Source: JAENVT01 sp031424145
GTDB taxonomy: Bacteria > Actinomycetota > Acidimicrobiia > Acidimicrobiales > Ilumatobacteraceae
Assembly: GCA_031424145.1 (NCBI GenBank)
Contig: JANPGV010000184.1
Location: 1 to 5,632, forward strand
Reading direction: 5' to 3'
Length of the DNA stretch: 5,632 nucleotides
Shown here in pieces: positions 4,651 through 5,632 of this stretch. Numbering within the stretch: position 1 is the stretch's first letter; each line of letters starts with the position of its first letter. Made by a program: the position numbers and the translations under genes. The notes beneath the pieces are model-generated. The model saw only the letters and a program-made list of their open reading frames with translations. It was not told the origin of the DNA and made no database searches.

Positions 4651-5632
4651 TCAGTCCGGATCGACTCCGGCGTACGCGTGCGCGAACCAACGCGCCAACG
4701 TTGGATCGTGTTGAAGGGCTGATACCCACCCCTGTCGCAAGCCGGCCCCGAACGACCCGGCATCGGCCTGCCCTGCGCCTTCATCCGATCCGGCAAGGAT
4801 GAGGCGCAGCATCCATCGAGAGAATGCCTGGGCGCGCCAAATGGCCGGCAGCCGCGTCTCCGAGTAGCGATCGAGGCGACCGCCATCGGCGATCGGGCCG
4901 AATCGTGCGATGAGACCCTCTGCCAACTCGACTGCGTCCTGGATCGCCAGGTTCATGCCCTTTCCACCGGCGGGCGTAATGACGTGCGCAGCGTCGCCGG
5001 CGACGAACACGGCACCGTCCTGCATCGGGGTTGTCATCCGCATCCGCAGGTCGACCAGCGAAGGCTCGATGAACTCGACGTCGTCGAGCCGTCCGGGGAC
5101 CATCAGCCGTGTGGTCAGTTCATCGCGGACGCGAGACTCGGGCCAGTCGCCGATCGTGTCGGTCGCAGGGACTTCGAGGTAGAACCGGGTCAGCGATGGC
5201 AACCGGCGCATCTGCCCGGCGAACCCGCGCGGGTGCGCCGCATAGATGGTGTGCGGCTCGAGGGGCGGTGTCGTGCCGAGCACGGCGAGCCATCGCACCG
5301 CCAACATCTGCTCGACCACCTGACAGTCGCGCAACGCGTTGGCAATCACTCCGCGACCACCATCGCAGCCCGCGACCACCTGGCACCGCAGCGTCGCCGG
5401 ACCGCCCGAGGCGTCGACGACCGACAGCGTCACCCCGTCGTGGTCTCGATCCAATCCGGTCACCATGCAGCCGAAGCGGATGTCACCGCCAACGGCGACC
5501 AACGCATCGCAGAGCCGGGCGACCAACTCGTGCTGCGGGTACACGTAGTGAGCGCGATCACCGGTCAGCGTTCCGTAGTCGAAGACGACGCTCTCGTCGG
5601 GTGTGCGGAACTCGCAGCAGTAGTTCGTGGCC
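4651..5632 (-). CDS. FAD-dependent aromatic monooxygenase, 4-hydroxybenzoate hydroxylase (PobA)-like, N-terminus outside window
   Basis: A class A flavoprotein monooxygenase whose last 326 residues are visible; roughly the first 70, with the FAD-binding GxGxxG, lie past the window end. The frame is open from the window edge, so the GTG at 5544 is internal. Numbering from that codon: GCDG at 59-62, IYAAHPRGFAG at 100-110, the FAD motif VAGDAAHVITPAGGKGMNLA at 181-200, YSETRLPAIWRAQAFSRWM at 227-245 and WFAHAYAGV near the end. These follow PobA, which hydroxylates 4-hydroxybenzoate to protocatechuate using NAD(P)H and O2. Aligned by eye, PobA Tyr201, Arg214, Arg220, Tyr222, Pro293 and Tyr385 are kept as Tyr101, Arg114, Arg120, Tyr122, Pro191 and Tyr291. 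Ser212, which contacts the substrate carboxylate, is Met112. A related aromatic substrate is therefore as likely as 4-hydroxybenzoate. Confidence 0.88.
   Translation of the reverse strand, partial: ATNYCCEFRTPDESVVFDYGTLTGDRAHYVYPQHELVARLCDALVAVGGDIRFGCMVTGLDRDHDGVTLSVVDASGGPATLRCQVVAGCDGGRGVIANALRDCQVVEQMLAVRWLAVLGTTPPLEPHTIYAAHPRGFAGQMRRLPSLTRFYLEVPATDTIGDWPESRVRDELTTRLMVPGRLDDVEFIEPSLVDLRMRMTTPMQDGAVFVAGDAAHVITPAGGKGMNLAIQDAVELAEGLIARFGPIADGGRLDRYSETRLPAIWRAQAFSRWMLRLILAGSDEGAGQADAGSFGAGLRQGWVSALQHDPTLARWFAHAYAGVDPD

Noticed and set aside
4647..4886. N-terminal extension of the small VOC protein (80 more codons)
   Set aside because: It reads out of frame through the 3' end of the monooxygenase gene, is low-complexity and Arg/Pro-rich, and the VOC fold begins at the GTG at 4646.
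1..5632. A defence, mobile or secretion system hidden in the window
   Set aside because: No nuclease, helicase, transposase, integrase, toxin-antitoxin pair, repeat array or membrane complex is visible; all but one gene belong to common metabolic or regulatory families.

Overview
The window is a gene-dense stretch of GC-rich bacterial chromosome (clearly well above 60% GC by eye, with strong G/C preference at third codon positions and frequent GTG starts). The gene content, a cytosolic YceI protein beside a MarR regulator and an OAT-type ArgJ, suits an actinobacterium. A lineage such as the Acidimicrobiia is a guess from style, not a demonstrated placement. No RNA gene, insertion sequence, CRISPR array, phage gene or defence system was seen, and almost every base is coding.

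Layout. On the left, two minus-strand genes form an overlapping pair: a YceI-family protein (477-1037) and a VOC/glyoxalase-fold protein (13-480) whose GTG start overlaps the yceI stop codon. A 111-bp divergent intergenic region (1038-1148) separates them from the plus-strand run. It carries two inverted repeats built from the same TTGCG/CGCAA half-site, and one of them overlaps the best yceI promoter candidate. The plus strand then reads: MarR regulator (1149-1607), ArgJ (1595-2755, overlapping marR), an aldo/keto reductase-fold protein (2769-3713) 13 bp further on, and a small acidic, His-rich protein of unknown function (3759-4217). Converging on this run from the right are two minus-strand genes: a 4-hydroxybenzoate-hydroxylase-like flavin monooxygenase, whose N-terminus lies beyond the window (4651-5632), and a small VOC-fold protein that starts 4 nt after its stop (4239-4646).

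How the genes may work together. The most economical reading is a MarR repressor that controls itself and the divergent yceI-VOC pair through the TTGCG repeats. ArgJ, which cycles acetyl groups between ornithine and glutamate in arginine biosynthesis, appears to ride on the marR transcript rather than in a standard arg cluster. The aldo/keto reductase has Met where the family has its catalytic His. The flavin monooxygenase keeps most PobA active-site residues but not the substrate-binding Ser, so both enzymes probably have shifted chemistry or substrates. These are ordinary families in a slightly unusual arrangement. Nothing here amounts to a clear new system; the most testable points are the regulator/operator arrangement, the active-site substitutions and the orphan acidic protein.
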